This document shows positions 59,033-64,000 of a stretch of DNA of 64,000 nucleotides, in pieces (position 1 is the stretch's first letter; the number at the start of each line of letters is the position of its first letter). Source of the DNA: Omphiscola glabra (taxonomy: Eukaryota; Mollusca; Gastropoda; Lymnaeidae). The stretch covers positions 18,321,307-18,385,306 of the forward strand of contig OZ024797.1 of assembly GCA_964017045.1 (NCBI GenBank), in the 5' to 3' direction. The notes beneath the pieces are model-generated. The model ran no database searches, had not been told where the DNA came from, and saw nothing but the letters and a program-made list of their open reading frames with translations. The translations under genes were made by a program, and so were the position numbers.

Positions 59033-61534
59033 CCTTAGAGAGATCTAACTATCTGTACTGTTAACGGGGAGGTAACCAGTGGTAAGATTCTGCCGGCTCG
59101 CAATACGTTGTTTTTGTTGGGTTTTTTTGTACAGTTCGTCGTATAGGTTTTTAGAAAATGGAATTATCTTTAGCACATTGCGCCACCCACCCCGATTCTT
59201 ATAGTGCAATTCAGTTTTTTGCAACTATTTTATTGTTCTTGTCAAGTATTTAATTATTTCACTGTCGACTGTATAAAATAATAAACTACCTTCTGTGTAT
59301 CGAATCAACCACCAAATGAGACTTATCGGAAGCCTGGATTTCAATACGAGTATGCTCCGTTCGTTTTAAAATACTTAGATCAGTCATTACGGCCAGCGAA
59401 CCTTTTGTGAAATAATTTGGACCCAAACCGCTAGATGTAAACACAATCGTGTTTCATTTTTATTTTGTTATATTGTTTCGTTGTTTTGTGTTTTTTGTTT
59501 GGTTTTTTGTTTGGTTTTTTGTTGTTGTTTTTGTTTTACAATTTAATTTCAATAATCCAACCCCGTATTTAATATCGCAGATGGCATTTGTAGAAAGACG
59601 TCATCCTCCATTTCCTTGGCACCCTAATTTCCAAGCGTGCATTCGTACATATCCTTGGCCTGTGCTTTCAATGTTAATTATTCATTCTATTACACTCAGT
59701 GTAGTAGTTTTTGAACTTCTTGTTGAATAAATACATAAGTCTGTATTCGCTATTGCCGCAAATAGAGTGAGATGAATTTACTCTGACGCAATAGTCCTTT
59801 TCGTCTCTCTGCTTTATGCAGGGGCCGTCCTGTAGAGGTTTCTTGTTTTAAAGCAAGAGATGTTGAGTTGGTCGCAAGACAGATGAGCTTTCCATGCGCA
59901 TATTTGATCTCAGCCCGGCAGCCCTCAATCTTAGCCTCGGGGAATTAACAGGAAGAGACGAACACGAGACGTTGTTGTTATGGGAAAGTTACAGCTGAAC
60001 GATTTATCACATTTTACGGACGTTTGCAACCGCTGCGTTGTGTAACTCTGTAACTCGGTCGGGATGATATATGGGAATGTCTTTGTCTCAAACTCCGCTG
60101 TAAAGCAATTAACATTGAGTACATGTTTGCGGGCTACTTGTTATCCATATGGGAGGACAAATCTCTCTTTGGAATTAAATCATTGCGGATAGTCTACGGA
60201 AGAAACTTTAAGATTGATTTCACGCACTAACCTTCGTGAATTTCTCACTCAAGTCACTCACTAACCTTCTTGAATTTCTCACTCAATAGGCTCACTAAGG
60301 TACATAAACTGTGTATGCGTTTTTGAAAGAAGTAACATAAAAATGATTTTTCAATTTAAAAAAATGGTGTGATATCATTAAATTGTAATGTAACACCACC
60401 TTCGCCCACCCCTCACCTACCGACTGAGCCATCTTATCCTGTCTGTAATCAAAGACCTCGTTGTTCCACCATCCCCACATACCCACCATCCATTATGGAA
60501 ACGCTGACCTCTGGTCCCTTGTGTGTCCTTTTATCGATTTGACATTTGTTACAACGGGCATCATCAACAGATGTGGGGTTCTTTAAAAAAAAAAAGCTAG
60601 GGATGAGGAACCTTTTTTTTTTTAGACAGACCACTAAAGACATTTTAATTCCACACTTCAAAGCAATCACTTTATAACCCTTCAATATTGTTGTATCATT
60701 TGATTGCAGCTGCGTTTTGTAAAATTTGAGAACATAGCGACTAGGTTAAGATGTAGAAGGATTGGTGGTGTGAAAACGGGGGGGGGGGGGGGGGTCATCG
60801 TGGACAACCGCCCCGCGCGCCTTATTTTGATGGCCAAAATCGCCATTTTACATGCAAAATGTGTGTATTAATATTTACTTTTTGTGGGAGAGGGCACCTA
60901 AATTCATTCTTTGCCCCGTGCGCAATTTTAGCTTGCCACGGTCATTCATTTGGGGACGACTGTGACTTGCGGCCTAAAAGAACTCGTTGAAAAGCTAGCG
61001 CTGCAGTGATTCACAGTTCAATGTGCAATTCAGTTATAAACAGATGATACCAATAAGGCATTGGGGTAGTCGGGGGGGGGGGGGGGGTATTATTTACTCG
61101 GGGGGGGGGGACAAAGGGTTTAATAATAGACTACTGCTGAGAATATGGTGAATGACGAAAAAAAAAAAAGGGGGGGGGGGGCGTGCGCAAAAATAAAACG
61201 TGGATATAGTTTGCAAATAGTTCAATGAAAATTGTTTACCTAGACATCCCGCTGTCTCTATATCGACTAAGTAAAAATTCAAGTTATTCTGTTTATTGTT
61301 TATGGCCTAAATAAATGCAGGTCTTCGTCGACACCGGAAGTCTTTATATTAGAGGTCATTAGCTTCACTCACCGAGACTAACTAAACTAAATAACCAAAA
61401 ACAAGATAACTGGCAAAACTATAACTAACCGAATATCCAATTAACAAGGGCGTAGACACACTTCTATGCTCAGAACCTAGGGTTACGCGTTACTTCATAT
61501 TCATCAATCAGAACAATTAGTTAACCGTCCCAAA

Positions 61535-61588
61535 GTGGAGCTCAAGTGGAGCTCAAGTGGAGCTCAAGTGGAGCTCAAGTGGAGACCG
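61535..61588. repeat. 11-bp tandem repeat, about 5 copies
   Basis: GTGGAGCTCAA is repeated perfectly four to five times. Each unit has the palindrome GAGCTC. Confidence 0.92.
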
Positions 61589-61979
61589 GGGAGTGTTAGC
61601 CGAGTGAGTCGCTGGATTCGTTGAGCTCTTGATAATGTGAGAGAGGCTGAGTTTCAGAAACGTTTGCTCCCCGGGTGGGTTGGTGGTGGTGGTAGTAGTG
61701 GTGGGAGGTGGGCGCCATGCTGCCTCTGTAACGGACAATGGAGTTCCTGTAAAGATTATAAGCACCTAATCCGCTCAGATTAGATTATTTGTGCAATGGC
61801 GTGTAATCTCAAAGATCTATTGATTGTTTGGATAGACAGTTTTTTTTATATCCACTTTTTGTCAACTCATCTTTCTCGGTCCTTTTTGGAATCGTCTGGT
61901 GATACCAGTGCAATTTTGTTAATAGTTATATCTGAATCATTTCTTGTTTTATGAAGTGTCTGAAAAAAAGAAGTTGTGG

Positions 61980-62340
61980 CCGTGGTGTCATTGAACAAAT
62001 GAATGTGTTGCCATGGTGTCATTGAACAAATGGATGTGGTCTCGTGGAGTCATTGAACAAATGGATGTGGTGCCGTGGTGCCATTGGACAAATGGATGTG
62101 GTGCCATTGAACAAATGGATGTGGTGCCATTGAACAAATGGATGTGGTGTCGTGGTGTCATCGAAAAAATAGATGTGGTGTCATTGAACAAATGAATGTG
62201 GTGCCGTGGTGTCATTGAACAAATCGATGTGGTGCCGTAATGTCATTGAACAAAGGTATGTGGTGCCGTAGTGTCTTTGAACAAATGAATGCGGTGTCAT
62301 GGTGTCATTGCAAAAAATGGATGTCGTGCCATGGTGGTAT
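61980..62340. repeat. Approx. 31-bp minisatellite, about 12 copies
   Basis: GTGTCATTGAACAAATGGAT then GTGGTGCCGTG recurs. Some units lack the GTGCCGTG part and are about 22 bp. Open frames on both strands are by-products. Confidence 0.88.
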
Positions 62341-63067
62341 ATTTTTAGAGAACGTCTTTTTCTCTTTTGATGTACACATTTATAATAAAAACTGAGCTCT
62401 GTCGCTGTTATATTAAGTTATAGATTTAGTCGACACGTTACGGTTTAGACAGTGATTATTTTTATCTCAATTTTCACATAATCCATACGAAGAAATAAAT
62501 GTTTTACAGTAATAAGATATATATAGGTGTGTGTATACATATATATATATATATACGTATACATTGAATAGGATCACATAAATCAGAATTCCTATAATAA
62601 CTCCATAACATCACCTCCTTTCACTTCAGAATCGTATGCACCAAATCCTAATCCTAATCCATAATCATCAATCTCCTGTCATGGCTGTTTACCTCTCCAA
62701 AACTGTTGCTCTCACGTGACCCAATCAAACACTCTGATTGGGCAGTTTTTTAAATTCCCAATTCTCTTTGTAACATGCACGTCATTAACTATCTCAGTTG
62801 TCTCCCGTTGGTGGTTCGCGCATTCACGATGATATATGTGAAGATCTTGTGAGCTTAATTCGGTAATAAAATCATCTAGATCTGTTCAACGATTTCATTT
62901 TAATGTTATTTTAAAGACCCTGTTTTAGCTTTACGTCGGTATCACGCCCCTCATCCCATGTGCTGCTTGTTTGAACGCCCTGTGCATCAAATGGAAACCA
63001 CATGCTGAATCTCTCTAGCGCTTTATTATTTCCCTCTATCTCTGTCTTTCTTTATTTCTCTCTCTCT

Positions 63068-63300
<233 letters not shown>

Positions 63301-63309
63301 TAAAAGCTT

Positions 63310-64000
63310 TCTAATACTATATAAGAATGAGCTATGGGGACATAACGCTTAAAACCCGAAAATATTTTGATACGTTCGAACTCTTAAAAACAAACATAGT
63401 TATTTTCTATTATTTTACGGAAATCGAATAAATTTACATGGGCAAAAAATATTATATTTCCGCTTTTATTTTAGCAAAAGTTTAAGTATTATTATAAATT
63501 ACAAATACATATAAAGAAACAACTAAGGAACCATCTTAAGCAATTTATATGCGTTTAAAAGTTATGAAAAAAAAATTAAATAGAAAAAATATTATCAAAG
63601 AAATACACAGTAATCACATTTATCGGGAAAACCTAAACATCAGTTGTTGTTAGTGCGTTCTTTAGCGCGTTGTCAATAAGGCGAAATAAAATTAAAATTA
63701 ATTAGTTCTAAATAATCACGCAAATGACGTCATAGTGCGTATTGCCTATTTAGCCAAAGCTAAAAGTTATCTGATTTAATAAAAGAGCATGACAAAACTG
63801 ATGATGTACATTCCCCTTCTTATAAGTAAAATTAATTGATAGCATTGATTACTTTTTAAATTGCTAAACTTAAATACTAATTTAGCATTTTATTTTTAAC
63901 ATTTAATAAGTTTGTACTTTTTATTCATTCCAAAAATAAACTTTTATGAAATTTATAAAAAAGTAAAAACTCTACATTTGAAAATAATTTTAATAAGAAT
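63310..64000 (+). mobile_element. Helitron 5' region, second copy, cut by window end
   Basis: This is nearly identical by eye to the reverse complement of 55351-56047 over its whole length, ending at AAAATAATTTTAATAAGAAT. It starts TCTAATACTATATAAGAATG, consistent with a Helitron 5' TC terminus. The rest of the element should lie beyond the window. Confidence 0.78.

Overview
This is a eukaryotic, intron-rich and repeat-rich nuclear segment. It has AT-rich sequence, GT/AG-spliced exons, hAT and Helitron debris, and very many minisatellites and homopolymer G/C runs. The gene content is metazoan: protein kinase D and a PH-domain protein. A mollusc, probably a gastropod, is my best guess from the overall style, but that is inference and no single feature proves it. 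Most long open frames here are tandem repeats read in frame, or AT-rich noise.

Two genes are supported. (1) A small PH-domain protein on the minus strand has two coding exons, 8257-8054 and 4793-4575. The splice is phase 0 and gives a complete 140-residue protein made almost only of a PH domain. (2) The 5' end of a protein kinase D gene (PRKD family) lies on the plus strand, with coding exons 8999-9136 and 29138-29276. These join in phase across a 20-kb intron and encode the N-terminal ubiquitin-like domain. The C1, PH and kinase exons were not found and should lie beyond base 64000. The two start codons are head to head, 741 bp apart, so 8258-8998 is a candidate shared promoter.

Layout: 1-4574 is AT-rich flank or 3' UTR of the PH gene with an old hAT MITE. 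The PH-gene intron (4794-8053) holds a foldback repeat of about 1.7 kb. PRKD intron 1 (9137-29137) holds a 22-copy 51-bp minisatellite, a Helitron 3' end, two Buster-type hAT MITEs with target duplications (one resembling the SPIN group), two TA-flanked MITE families, a dead LINE reverse-transcriptase tail and several minisatellites. From 29277 to the end, presumably PRKD intron 2 with any nested material, comes a 5.5-kb array of a 19-bp satellite with visible higher-order duplications. It is followed by a frameshifted hAT transposase remnant, more minisatellites (27, 30, 20/21, 17, 31 bp and others), and a decayed Helitron of about 3 kb. The Helitron has a helicase C-terminus and a hairpin-CTAG end, and carries a nested MITE inside a microsatellite. 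A second copy of its 5' part runs off the window end.

No tRNA, rRNA, CRISPR or prokaryote-type system was seen. I found no convincing new molecular system. The most informative items are the PRKD gene structure, the SPIN-like hAT copies (a family known for horizontal transfer), the Helitron reconstruction and the unusual density of minisatellites and poly-G/C tracts.
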